From positions 1-53,826 of the forward strand of contig DAOVBM010000006.1 in NCBI GenBank assembly GCA_030670545.1: DNA of 53,826 bases, read 5' to 3'. The position numbers were made by a program, and so were the translations under genes. The notes below the pieces were generated by a model that saw nothing but the letters and a program-made list of their open reading frames with translations, searched no databases and was not told where the DNA came from. The stretch comes from Candidatus Woesearchaeota archaeon (GTDB lineage: Archaea; Nanobdellota; Nanobdellia; Woesearchaeales; JAGLGH01). Each line of letters opens with the position of its first letter. Position 1 is the first letter of the stretch. Shown here piece by piece: positions 6,508-15,210 of this stretch.

Positions 6508-8777
6508 TAAAGCAGATAACCTCAGACCCTACTATAAACATAGCATTAGATACATTAGAAAAAGGCAAGCAGGCTCTGGTGTTTGCAAATACAAAAAGGA
6601 GCGCTGAAAAAGCTGCAGAAGATATTAGCAAAAAGGTAAAGCCACCATCTGCTGATATACCTGTCCTTGAAAAGCTTTCAGAAAAAGCATTGAAATCACT
6701 TAGCAGGCCTACTAAGCAGTGCCATCGCCTTGCAAGATGCATAAAAAAAGGGATTGCTTTCCATCATGCTGGCTTGATTACTGCGCAAAGAGATATTGTT
6801 GAGACTGGGTTTAAAGACAGAATAATAAAGATAATATGCTGCACGCCAACTTTGGCAGCAGGATTGGATTTGCCAGCATTCCGAACAATCCTCAAAGATC
6901 TTAGGAGATTCGGAATTCACGGTCTGAAGTATATCCCTACATTAGAATACCTTCAGATGGCTGGCAGGGCAGGAAGGCCGAGATATGATAAGTGGGGGGA
7001 AGCGATAGCAATATGCAAATCTCCTGTAGAAAAGGATGAGATTATTGAAAGATATATCTATGGAAAGCCAGAGGATATCTATTCAAAGCTTGCAGTAGAG
7101 CCTGTGCTAAGGACATATCTTCTCTCATTAATAGCCGGAAATTTCGTAAGGACAAAGAAGCAGATAATAGATTTCTTTGAAAAGACATTTTGGGCATACC
7201 AGTTCCAGGATATGGCGCGTCTGAATGAGATTATCGCAAGGATGCTTGCCAGGCTTGAAGAGTGGAAGTTTTTGAGTTCATTGAGCTCATCTGGATCGCA
7301 GAACAATGCTGGTCAGCAGGATTTCATTTCTGCTGCAGACCTGCAAAAAGCAGTGAAAAATGAAGAAGAGCAGGGCATAAGATACACAGCAACTCCTGCA
7401 GGAAAAAGGGTTGCAGAAATATATATTGATCCTTTGACAGCGCATGAGATAATAGAATGCCTAAAGACAGCTATTGCCAAACCAATTCACGCTTTCTCAT
7501 TCCTCCAGATGGTATCCAGCGCTCTTGAGATAAGGCCGCAGTTGAAAGTAAGGATAAAAGAGCAGGAAGAAATACAGGAAGAGCTCTTGAAGTATGGAAG
7601 CTGTCTTCTTGCAGATGAGCCTTCAATGTTTGACGAATCTTATAGTGATTTTCTTAATTCAGTCAAGACAGCGCTTTTTTTCAATGACTGGATAGAGGAG
7701 AAGGATGAAGAATTCCTCCTTGAGAAGTATAAAATAACCCCTGGTGAGATAAGAGTTAAGCTTGGCACTGCTGACTGGCTGCTCTATGCATCTGCAGAGC
7801 TTGCAAGGCTGAGTCATTTCCAGCCTCTTATCAAGGAAATAAACAAGCTGAGGCTCAGGATAAAGCACGGAGCTAAAGAAGAGCTTCTCACATTGCTTAA
7901 GCTGAAGAGGATTGGAAGAGTCAGGGCAAGAAAGATGTTTAACAATAAGATAAAGATAATCAGTGATGTAAAAGAAGCATCCATAACTACATTAGTCCAG
8001 CTAATCGGAAGGGCAGCAGCGATAAGTGTAAAAGAGCAGGTAGGAGTGCATATAGATAAGGAAAAAGTGCCGAAAGGAAAAAGAGTAGGCCAGCTTAGCC
8101 TTGAGAAATACCAGCAAAAAACAAAAAGCAAAAAAACAGATGGAAAGAAAATGAAACAAGTAATTACAAGGGATAACTCAATAACCTTATTCAATGAAAA
8201 ATACCAGGAGCATTACCATTCCCACACAGTTGGAGCTATAGAAGAGGCTTTTGTGAAGTTTGCAAAGCCTTGTAAGGTAAGGGATGGGATTAAAATACTT
8301 GATGTCTGTTTTGGATTAGGATATAATTCTCTTGCTGCTATCAGTTTTTCAAAAAAGTTAGAGATTATCGGATTAGAAAATGATAAAAATATATTAGAAA
8401 AGATTTCAGAGATTGAAGTCCCTGAAAGATATAAAGAAGATTATAAGATAATAAAACAAGCAGCCAAAGTCCTGAAATATGATGGGCAGAATCTGAAGAT
8501 AAAAATAATCCCTGGAGATGCAAGAGAAACAATAAAACAGGCAGGCAGCGAATTTGATGCAGTGTTCCTTGACCCATTCTCTCCTAAAAGATGCCCTGAG
8601 TTATGGACCAGAGAATTCTTTGATGATATATACAGGATAATGAACAAAGGAGCTGTACTTGCAACTTATTCCTGCGCAACTATTGTAAGAAAGAACCTGA
8701 AAGAAGCAGGATTTATTGTAAAAGACGGCCCAATATTCGGCAGGAAAAGCCCTGCCACGATAGCTATAAAGGAATAA
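6489..8777 (+). CDS. Hel308-like helicase lacking RecA1, fused to an MnmC-like methyltransferase
   Basis: The 762-residue frame opens at helicase motif IV (ALVFANTKRSAEKAA, about residues 28-42), continues with CTPTLAAGLDLPA and QMAGRAGRP (V, VI; near 118-165), a winged-helix region and a helix-hairpin-helix (LKRIGRVRARKMF), the order seen in Hel308. Motif I, DEAH and the rest of RecA1 are absent, so ATP hydrolysis is not expected from this chain alone. From about residue 555 the sequence changes to an MnmC/DUF752-type SAM methyltransferase: TLFNEKYQEHYHS, LDVCFGLGYNS, and VFLDPFSPKRCPELWT. ATG at 8151 could start that domain separately. A TTTATAAAT box near 6461-6469 precedes the first ATG. 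An in-frame stop at 6465 rules out a longer N-terminus in this frame. Confidence 0.75.
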   Translation: MMEKLPIKQITSDPTINIALDTLEKGKQALVFANTKRSAEKAAEDISKKVKPPSADIPVLEKLSEKALKSLSRPTKQCHRLARCIKKGIAFHHAGLITAQRDIVETGFKDRIIKIICCTPTLAAGLDLPAFRTILKDLRRFGIHGLKYIPTLEYLQMAGRAGRPRYDKWGEAIAICKSPVEKDEIIERYIYGKPEDIYSKLAVEPVLRTYLLSLIAGNFVRTKKQIIDFFEKTFWAYQFQDMARLNEIIARMLARLEEWKFLSSLSSSGSQNNAGQQDFISAADLQKAVKNEEEQGIRYTATPAGKRVAEIYIDPLTAHEIIECLKTAIAKPIHAFSFLQMVSSALEIRPQLKVRIKEQEEIQEELLKYGSCLLADEPSMFDESYSDFLNSVKTALFFNDWIEEKDEEFLLEKYKITPGEIRVKLGTADWLLYASAELARLSHFQPLIKEINKLRLRIKHGAKEELLTLLKLKRIGRVRARKMFNNKIKIISDVKEASITTLVQLIGRAAAISVKEQVGVHIDKEKVPKGKRVGQLSLEKYQQKTKSKKTDGKKMKQVITRDNSITLFNEKYQEHYHSHTVGAIEEAFVKFAKPCKVRDGIKILDVCFGLGYNSLAAISFSKKLEIIGLENDKNILEKISEIEVPERYKEDYKIIKQAAKVLKYDGQNLKIKIIPGDARETIKQAGSEFDAVFLDPFSPKRCPELWTREFFDDIYRIMNKGAVLATYSCATIVRKNLKEAGFIVKDGPIFGRKSPATIAIKE

Positions 8778-8778
8778 A

Positions 8779-8852
8779 CGCCCCTGCCGGGATTTGAACC
8801 CGGGTAGCAGCCTCCGCAAGGCTGTATCATATCCAGACTAGACCACAGGGGC
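8779..8852 (-). tRNA. tRNA-Arg (anticodon GCG)
   Basis: On the minus strand a 74-base cloverleaf: acceptor GCCCCTG/CAGGGGC with a G discriminator, D arm GGTCTAG..GGATATGAT, anticodon stem CAGCC/GGCTG around the 7-base loop TTGCGGA, and T arm CCGGG/CCCGG with loop TTCAAAT. With U33 fixed, the anticodon is GCG, which reads CGC/CGU arginine codons. No intron and no encoded CCA are present. The 3' end lies one base beyond the stop of the convergent helicase fusion gene. The D arm resembles tRNA-Pro, so an automated scan should confirm identity. Confidence 0.88.
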
Positions 8853-8900
8853 AATAGAATTAGTTAATTAGCCTGAGTTTAAAAATCATTCTAGAAATAG

Positions 8901-9123
8901 TAAGTAAAAAGTCTGCTACTCAAGGAGCACCAGCATCATCAGGTCAAAACTCCATTGATTTTCCCTCCTGCTCGTCGCGAGGGGTCGCTCCATTCGGGAA
9001 CGCAGAGCCCTCTAAAAACACATCTAGAGTAGTTGGAGAGCAAAGCTCTCTAACTTCTTAATGAGCTACGCTCATCAAGATTTGAAGATGCTTGTGCTCC
9101 GTTATATCTGACTTTTTACTTAC
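8901..9123 (+). repeat. Palindromic MITE-like element, copy D with extra hairpins
   Basis: Same family and orientation as 5312-5484, with perfect 13-base inverted termini (8901-8913 and 9110-9122). The flanks share TAGAAAT (8892-8898 and 9124-9130), consistent with an 8-9 base target duplication that has partly decayed. Relative to copy C, about 50 extra bases sit in the right half, forming two perfect hairpins: GTTGGAGAGC/GCTCTCTAAC and ATGAGC/GCTCAT (about 9029-9080). It lies between tRNA-Arg and the nitroreductase gene. Confidence 0.9.
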
Positions 9124-9145
9124 TAGAAATTACCAACCATTAATC

Positions 9146-9784
9146 TTATTCTTTTTTTAGTTTCTTATGCATCTTTTCGATAATTTCTTTAGTCTTATCA
9201 ACAGCCTTGCGTACACTCTTGCTGGTATATCCAAGAGTAATATCAATATCCTTGATCCTGTTGTTATATTTCTCAAGGAAAGCCATCTTTTCAAGTATAT
9301 GTTTTGTCGGCATGTTAGGTTTTTCTGCAGCATATCCTATTGCTATCACCATCTGCGGCCTTGCTTCAGCAGGGATGCCGCATACTGTTGAGAGCATGTC
9401 CTCCTCGAAAGCTCCTACCCAGCAGCTTCCAAGGTCAAGTGCTGTGGCTGCAAGCAACATGTTTTCTGCAGCAGCTGAGCAGTTCTGGATGTTATACAGC
9501 CTTTCGCCCCTCAGGCCATAGAATTTAGAGCTTTTTTCTGACTGGGCGCACACGACTATAAGCACAGGAGCAGCAGACATCCACATCTGCCTAAGGCATG
9601 CTTCTGCAACTGCCTTTTTATTTCCAGGATCATTGACTATGATAAAACCCCAGTTCTGAAGATTTCCTGCTGATGGCGCTAATCTGCCAGCATTAAGTAT
9701 CTTGCCTATCTTTTCCATCTCGACAGGAACATCAAGGAATCTCCTTACTGATCGCCTTTTTTGTATACATTCAAAAGCATCCAT
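9146..9784 (-). CDS. Nitroreductase-family FMN oxidoreductase
   Basis: A 212-residue protein opening with the family hallmark RRSVRRF (about residues 9-15), then LAPSAGNLQNWGFIIV (35-50), AAENMLLAATALDLGSCWVGAF (about 105-126) and a GYAAEKP segment, all typical FMN contacts of the nitroreductase fold. Members are homodimeric flavoproteins that reduce nitro compounds, quinones or flavins with NAD(P)H; the physiological substrate cannot be assigned. The C-terminus carries about 30 extra lysine-rich residues predicted to be helical. The box AATATAAATA near 9809-9818 lies about 25 bases before the ATG, so it is probably leaderless and monocistronic. Confidence 0.88.
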   Translation of the reverse strand: MDAFECIQKRRSVRRFLDVPVEMEKIGKILNAGRLAPSAGNLQNWGFIIVNDPGNKKAVAEACLRQMWMSAAPVLIVVCAQSEKSSKFYGLRGERLYNIQNCSAAAENMLLAATALDLGSCWVGAFEEDMLSTVCGIPAEARPQMVIAIGYAAEKPNMPTKHILEKMAFLEKYNNRIKDIDITLGYTSKSVRKAVDKTKEIIEKMHKKLKKE

Positions 9785-9903
9785 AAATTATTATTTTTAT
9801 GTCACTAGTATTTATATTTTTGTGTTGAATTCCTTCAATGTTCCATTTCTCACAACCAGATAAAAAGCAACCCTGTTGAATTACATGTAGTTCATCATCT
9901 TGT

Positions 9904-12558
9904 TTAACTAACAATATAAAATTCCTGATACTTGTGATGATAAGGAGAATATGAGAAATCATAGTTATGCTTTAATTTTATCTTTGGATAATTCATGGAA
10001 GAAATTGCGGATTGAATTGAGCCTCTGTTTGAGTGGATTATTGAGTTTGTTGATATCAGCAGATTCTGGTATTTAAGAATTTTGACCATAAGCATGGAAA
10101 ACTGTATTATTTTTGCATACAGGTGCTGCAGTGACACTGAAGATAACATTGAATTTGACGGCTGGATTGATGCTGTAAGATAATACTTCCCATCCTCCTT
10201 AATTGTCCTGTATATTACACCGCCGCATGCATTATCTTCTTCATCAAATATGATCATCTGCCACATGTCTTCTGAGTTCCATAGCTTATCATCAGGAGCT
10301 ATGCACAATCCCATGTTAAACATTGAGCATGAGTGCAGCTTTCTTTTTGACAGGACAAATCTGAAAGGCTTTCCAAACAGGGATTTTCCTTCTCTTTTGA
10401 ATTCAAATTTTTCAATCTCTTTTTGCATCACAGCATATTTTTCCCCGTAAAGCTCATTGAATATCTTTTGGATTATGCTTTTTTCAATCACATTTGCAGA
10501 CAAGGAATTGAGCCATGAATTGATTTCATCTGCTGTTATATTCATCTTCCATTCTATCTTATCTGCATATAACCCGTTCTTTTCCAATATTGATTTTATC
10601 CTCTTTTCCTTGCTTTCAGCTTTGGACTTCCACAGCCCAAACAAAGTCTTTGCCAATCTCCTGTAATCTGCTTTTGAGCTTCCTAATAAAGCATTAAATT
10701 TCTGTGGATATGCCTGCTGGGCTTTTGAAAGCAGAGAAAAGATTAGGTCATTTTTCAGCCTGTCTCCTATGAATTCTTTGTATTTTATCAGAGTTTCATG
10801 GTTTGCATTGAAATCAGGCAGAGAATTCCCATTATTGACATCAAAGGTATAGATATATCTGAGATACTCTTTCTGCTTTTTCCTTAATGTTCCTTCCCTG
10901 TATTCTGCTATCAGATTCATGCCTAATTGCACAGGATTAATATCTATCCTTTTCCTGTTTATTTCATTTACTGCTTCAACAAGATTATTCCATGATGATG
11001 TGTCAAGCTCGCCTTTAAGCACATAGCTTCCTTTTGAAATGCTTACTTTCTTCCTGCTTATTTTGTTTAGTGCAGATGGTATATCTTGCTGCCTGTCCTG
11101 CCGATTATCCAGTATTTCTTTGTATTTGCTCCTTTCTATAGTCACTTCAGGGCTGAACACTGAGTATAATACTCCAATGACTAAATTCTTATTATAATCT
11201 CTTGTCAATACACCATCGACTATATCTTTTTTCACCTGCCTTATATCTTTAAACAGGTTCTCATAATGCAGATGCTTGTCAGTAAGATTACCTTTGTAAA
11301 TATTCCTGAATTCAACATATAGCTCAAGTAGATATGATGGAGCAGACCTCATGAATTCTTTTATGATATCTGCTTCTTTTGACAGCGGCTTTTCGATTGC
11401 TCCATGTTTAATGCCTGCAATGATTATATGGACAAAAATGTCATTTGCTCTTGTTGATTTCTTTTCAACTATGAATCTAAGCAGTTCAAGGTCATCTTTT
11501 GTTTGCAATGCATCCATACCTATCTTGCCAAAGCTTTCAAAGCAAAGGAATGCGCTACCTTTCTGCGCTTTTACTGTGGGTATTATAAGCTCATCAAAGA
11601 GGTCAGGTCCAAAGTGAGTAAATAAAGGTTCTAAATTCTCAAATCTTATGAATATTTGCTCTTCAGTTCCTTTGCAATATTTGCAAATCTCAATAAATCT
11701 TTGAGTAATGATTGGCCATGTCCCCTCATTTATTATGTCTTTGACAGCTGGCAGACCATAGAAAAACAAATTGCTTGCATTTTTACCTGTTACTTTTGCC
11801 ATTTCAACTAATCCTGGCCATGTCCCCTCATTTATTATGTCTTTGACAGCTGACAGACCGTATCTGAACAAATCGTCTGCATTTTCACCTGCTACTTTTG
11901 CCATTTCAACTAATCCAGACCAGCTTTTTTCGTTTATAATACCTGCTTTTTGAACAGCTGGCAGACCGTATGCGAACAAAAAGTATACATTCTTATCTGC
12001 TGCTTTTGCCATTTCTATTAATCCTGGCCAGGTTTTTTCATTTATGATGTTCTTAACAGCTGGCAGACCATATCTAAACAATTCGTTTACATCTCTACCT
12101 GCTGCTTTTGTCATTTCTTTTGTACCATGCCAGTGTGTTATAAGAAATTCTGCTAAATCAGGATATTCACCAACATCAAACTTCCATTCTTGAAGTTGTT
12201 TAAGCCTTTTTTTACTTTCACCGGATTTTAATATTCTGCTTTTTAGCAGATTTTTTAGCTGAGTGATTAAATTATTGACAATCTCAGCTTCTTTCTTCTC
12301 TGTGCCAGAAGCTCCCTGCTTTAGCATGGCTTCTAAATCATTGTGAAGTGTCTTTAGAATATATATAGCATTTTCAAAAATTTCAGGAACATCTTTATAC
12401 TGCTTATGAAGATTGACAAGATCATAAATCAATTGCTCGTCAATCTTTTCAAGTGACTTAATTTTATCCTTATGCCAGACCCAATCTGTTGGAACAAGTC
12501 CTAACTCATCTAATTCCTTAATATGCTGCGCTAATATTTGATTGATTTCTTTAGGCAT
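9904..12558 (-). CDS. Large protein with four 34-36-residue tandem repeats; function unknown
   Basis: An 884-residue soluble protein. After a helical N-terminal region (about residues 1-140) come four tandem repeats of 34-36 residues with consensus W-x-G-L-V-E-M-A-K-x-A-G-x-N-A-x-x-L-F-x-Y-G-L-P-A-V-x, each ending INE..W; the last two are nearly identical in DNA, pointing to recent duplication. A mixed helical middle follows. The C-terminal 180 residues contain HSCSMFNMGLCIAPDD, a GGVIYRTI strand and a SNRGSI segment that look like a separate globular, possibly enzymatic, domain. I do not recognise the family. I chose the ATG at 12558 because TTTTATAAAA at about 12576-12585 sits some 22 bases upstream; 12594 is a longer alternative. 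Confidence 0.75.
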   Translation of the reverse strand: MPKEINQILAQHIKELDELGLVPTDWVWHKDKIKSLEKIDEQLIYDLVNLHKQYKDVPEIFENAIYILKTLHNDLEAMLKQGASGTEKKEAEIVNNLITQLKNLLKSRILKSGESKKRLKQLQEWKFDVGEYPDLAEFLITHWHGTKEMTKAAGRDVNELFRYGLPAVKNIINEKTWPGLIEMAKAADKNVYFLFAYGLPAVQKAGIINEKSWSGLVEMAKVAGENADDLFRYGLSAVKDIINEGTWPGLVEMAKVTGKNASNLFFYGLPAVKDIINEGTWPIITQRFIEICKYCKGTEEQIFIRFENLEPLFTHFGPDLFDELIIPTVKAQKGSAFLCFESFGKIGMDALQTKDDLELLRFIVEKKSTRANDIFVHIIIAGIKHGAIEKPLSKEADIIKEFMRSAPSYLLELYVEFRNIYKGNLTDKHLHYENLFKDIRQVKKDIVDGVLTRDYNKNLVIGVLYSVFSPEVTIERSKYKEILDNRQDRQQDIPSALNKISRKKVSISKGSYVLKGELDTSSWNNLVEAVNEINRKRIDINPVQLGMNLIAEYREGTLRKKQKEYLRYIYTFDVNNGNSLPDFNANHETLIKYKEFIGDRLKNDLIFSLLSKAQQAYPQKFNALLGSSKADYRRLAKTLFGLWKSKAESKEKRIKSILEKNGLYADKIEWKMNITADEINSWLNSLSANVIEKSIIQKIFNELYGEKYAVMQKEIEKFEFKREGKSLFGKPFRFVLSKRKLHSCSMFNMGLCIAPDDKLWNSEDMWQMIIFDEEDNACGGVIYRTIKEDGKYYLTASIQPSNSMLSSVSLQHLYAKIIQFSMLMVKILKYQNLLISTNSIIHSNRGSIQSAISSMNYPKIKLKHNYDFSYSPYHHKYQEFYIVS

Positions 12559-12680
12559 GAATAATAATCTTCTGATTTTATAAAATAATGCCATTGATAA
12601 TTAATTTATCTGGAATTTATTTAAATGTTTTTATTTCCAAGGGATATATTTTTATATGATTAGTTTTTATATCCTATTGT

Positions 12681-13928
12681 ATGAATCATAGACACATAAA
12701 TAAGAGATTCCTGCTGCAATTATCCTGTTTAATACTTTTAATTATATTCTCTTGCGCTGTATATGGGATAGGAGTAAGCCCGAGTTCAATGACTCTTGCT
12801 TATGAGCCTGGAGATACAAGGACAATAGAGTTCTTTGGTGAGAACAGGAATAGTGATGATGCGCATGTCAGGCTTTTCATTGCTGGGCCTCTTGAGAACT
12901 ATACATATTTAAGTGAAACAGAAAGTGTTATTCCTGGCAGCAGCAAAAAGAGATTCAATTTAAGAATAACATATCCTGAGTCTATGGCTCCAGGGACTTA
13001 TTCTTCAAGCCTTTATATTGAAGAGATAACTCCTCCAGAAGAATTCCTTAAAACCGGGGCAGCTTTTGGCGCAAAAGGGGCTGTAATCATGCATATTAAT
13101 GTCAAAGTGCCTTATACAGGAAGGTATCTTGAAGTCAAGTTCCCACCTATGGGATCAGTTATGCCTGGCCAGATGCTTTTTTTTACTCTTAATGCATATA
13201 ACTATGGGGGTGAGAGCATAAAGGACATAAGCAGCATATTTACTATACTCTCGCCTGATTCATCTGAATATGCCCACATAAGTACAACAAAGATAGAAAC
13301 GCTTAATCCCATGGATGCAGGTGAATTAAGAGGGTATTGGCAGGTGCCTATAGATGCAGCCCATGGAAAATATATTATCTCTGCCATGGTTGATTATGAC
13401 GGAGACAAGCCTGCTGCAGACAAGCAGCATTTCAGGATAGGTGATGAGTTTATTGATATCACAGGCATAAAATCGCTGAATATAAAGCCAAATAATATAG
13501 GAAAATTCCTTATAGACATAAAAAGCGAATGGGGCCAGGAGATACCTGATGTATATGCAGATGTAGTAATCCTATATGACAGCAATACAGTAGAAGTGAT
13601 AAGGACAAGTTCTCTTGCTGTCCCTGCTTTTGCAAAAGAGAGCCTTACTGCATATTGGGAGATTGGAGAAAAAATCGAGGCAGAGTATGAAGCAAGAATA
13701 ATCCTTTATTTTGGAGATAAGACCGTAGAGAAGATGATATCTTTTGGCCCGCAGAAGGAGGCAAAGCTTGAGAGGCCGGTTTATCCTGAAGGCTCAGCAT
13801 TCATCTTCTGGATTGTTTCAGCAGCAATATTGACCATTGTAATCCTGGCCTGTGTTGTATTGTTGACTAGGCTGGCAGGCCGGCCAAAGAAGACAGTGAA
13901 GAAAGTCAGGAGAGCCAGAAGAAAATGA
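12681..13928 (+). CDS. Secreted, C-terminally anchored Ig-like surface protein
   Basis: A 415-residue protein with an N-terminal signal peptide (hydrophobic core about residues 10-28), a long beta-rich ectodomain of several Ig-like/NPCBM-type sandwiches (about 30-370), and one C-terminal membrane helix (FIFWIVSAAILTIVILACVV, about 374-393) followed by a lysine/arginine tail, so the bulk faces outside. It belongs to the broad group of archaeal S-layer-like or adhesin-like proteins; no enzymatic motif is seen. It is the first gene of a three-gene unit (next start 22 bases on). The TATA-like TTTTTATATG near 12650-12659 lies about 25 bases before the ATG. Confidence 0.75.
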   Translation: MNHRHINKRFLLQLSCLILLIIFSCAVYGIGVSPSSMTLAYEPGDTRTIEFFGENRNSDDAHVRLFIAGPLENYTYLSETESVIPGSSKKRFNLRITYPESMAPGTYSSSLYIEEITPPEEFLKTGAAFGAKGAVIMHINVKVPYTGRYLEVKFPPMGSVMPGQMLFFTLNAYNYGGESIKDISSIFTILSPDSSEYAHISTTKIETLNPMDAGELRGYWQVPIDAAHGKYIISAMVDYDGDKPAADKQHFRIGDEFIDITGIKSLNIKPNNIGKFLIDIKSEWGQEIPDVYADVVILYDSNTVEVIRTSSLAVPAFAKESLTAYWEIGEKIEAEYEARIILYFGDKTVEKMISFGPQKEAKLERPVYPEGSAFIFWIVSAAILTIVILACVVLLTRLAGRPKKTVKKVRRARRK

Positions 13929-13950
13929 TAATGTCCTGGAGGGATGAGAA

Positions 13951-14364
13951 TTGAGAGCTGGAAGATTTTGGCTTATTTTAGTGTTCGCAATTGTAATCAG
14001 TTTTGGGTTTGCATTCCTGATATTTAAGACATCTATGGTGGCTGATACTTACTCATTTGACATGTATCTGGAGGTAGGGAACACGACTTCCATAAATGTT
14101 GATACAGATTCAATCTATTTTGCTGGAGTCAGGCCAGGGAACAGCGCGACAAAGATGATAAGGATTGCAAATGATGGCATAAGGAGAAAGGTTGCGCTTG
14201 AAGCAGAGGGCGAATTTACAGACTGGCTTAGTTATGAAAAAACTGAAGTCATGGAAGCAAATCAGGAGAAAGAGGTTGCAATTACTGTAAATGTTCCTGA
14301 TGATGCAGAATATGGAAATTATAAGGGAAAGCTGGAGGTCTGTTTTTACAGATGGCAAAGATAA
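13951..14364 (+). CDS. Membrane-anchored beta-sandwich protein, second gene of surface operon
   Basis: A 137-residue protein with one N-terminal membrane helix (about residues 6-24) and an external Ig-like beta domain. I take TTG at 13951 as the start: an in-frame TGA lies just upstream at 13945, and a strong Shine-Dalgarno GGAGGG sits at 13938-13943, seven bases before the TTG. The ATG at 13944 is in another frame. It overlaps the next gene by 13 bases, so the two are translationally coupled. The ectodomain ends abruptly at CFYRWQR, and the final strand reads as though a longer protein had been shortened, so a frameshift-truncated ancestor is possible. Confidence 0.65.
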   Translation: MRAGRFWLILVFAIVISFGFAFLIFKTSMVADTYSFDMYLEVGNTTSINVDTDSIYFAGVRPGNSATKMIRIANDGIRRKVALEAEGEFTDWLSYEKTEVMEANQEKEVAITVNVPDDAEYGNYKGKLEVCFYRWQR

Positions 14365-15194
14365 CAAATAATGAGATATTTGGGCTTATCATTGTTTTAG
14401 TTATTTGCCAGTCTTTGCTGCTTGTCTCTCTGTTCTCACCTGATATAAGGGGCATAACTGGATTATCAGTTGCCGGCTCAGGAACAATAGAACTTACAGT
14501 CAGGAATGATGCTCCTTTGCTTACGACAATTCCTGACCAGCAGTGGCAGCAGGATGAATCAATAACAATAAATCTTTATGATTATTTCTCAGACCCAGAG
14601 AATATTCCTCTGCAATTCTCTAATTCCCAGATAAGCAATATAATGATAGATATCAGTCAGTCAACAGGATTTGCAAAACTTACTCCTGACAATGGATGGA
14701 TTGGAATAAGGCATATAATATTCTATGCATCAGACGGTCCTAACAGCAGGGCTAGCAACAACATCACTCTTACTGTAAACCCAATTTCGCCAGGAAAACC
14801 TCCTGCGCCTTTGGATGACAGCCGTGTAATAGGATGCCACTACAGGTGGGAGTGCCAGCCATGGACTGGATGCCTTCCTGAAGGTGTGCAGAAAAGAAGC
14901 TGTCTGAACCTTGGAAACTGCCCTGAAAACTACAAGCCTCCTGTTGTAACAAGGTCTTGTGATTATGTTAGGAGCCTGTCTTCAGTGCCTGTTGCAGAGC
15001 AGCAGCCAGAAGAGGAAAAGCCTTATGAAGTTAAGCCAGAAGAAGAGATTCCTGCAGCAGTGACAATCCCGGCTGAAAAAGAAGTAAGAGAAAAAATAAT
15101 ATTTGATATATCAGACTTACTGTTTATTCTTGCATTGATGTTTGCAATATTAGCTGTCTTTATTGCAACATCTGGAAGATTTTATAGGCGGTAA
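14352..15194 (+). CDS. Two-helix surface protein with cadherin-like and TSP1-like segments
   Basis: A 280-residue protein: N-terminal membrane helix (about residues 9-30), a cadherin-like/putative Ig domain with IPDQQW..D..ITINLYDYFSDPE (about 58-85), a thrombospondin type 1-like Cys motif (CHYRWECQPWTGC and then QKRSC..LGNCP, about 160-195), an acidic Pro/Glu-rich linker and a C-terminal membrane helix (about 252-272). The WxCxxWxxC pattern recurs in DPANN surface proteins. Together with the two preceding genes it probably forms an envelope or attachment complex. It overlaps the previous gene by 13 bases. Confidence 0.72.
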   Translation: MAKITNNEIFGLIIVLVICQSLLLVSLFSPDIRGITGLSVAGSGTIELTVRNDAPLLTTIPDQQWQQDESITINLYDYFSDPENIPLQFSNSQISNIMIDISQSTGFAKLTPDNGWIGIRHIIFYASDGPNSRASNNITLTVNPISPGKPPAPLDDSRVIGCHYRWECQPWTGCLPEGVQKRSCLNLGNCPENYKPPVVTRSCDYVRSLSSVPVAEQQPEEEKPYEVKPEEEIPAAVTIPAEKEVREKIIFDISDLLFILALMFAILAVFIATSGRFYRR

Positions 15195-15210
15195 TATATC
15201 CTATATTGGC

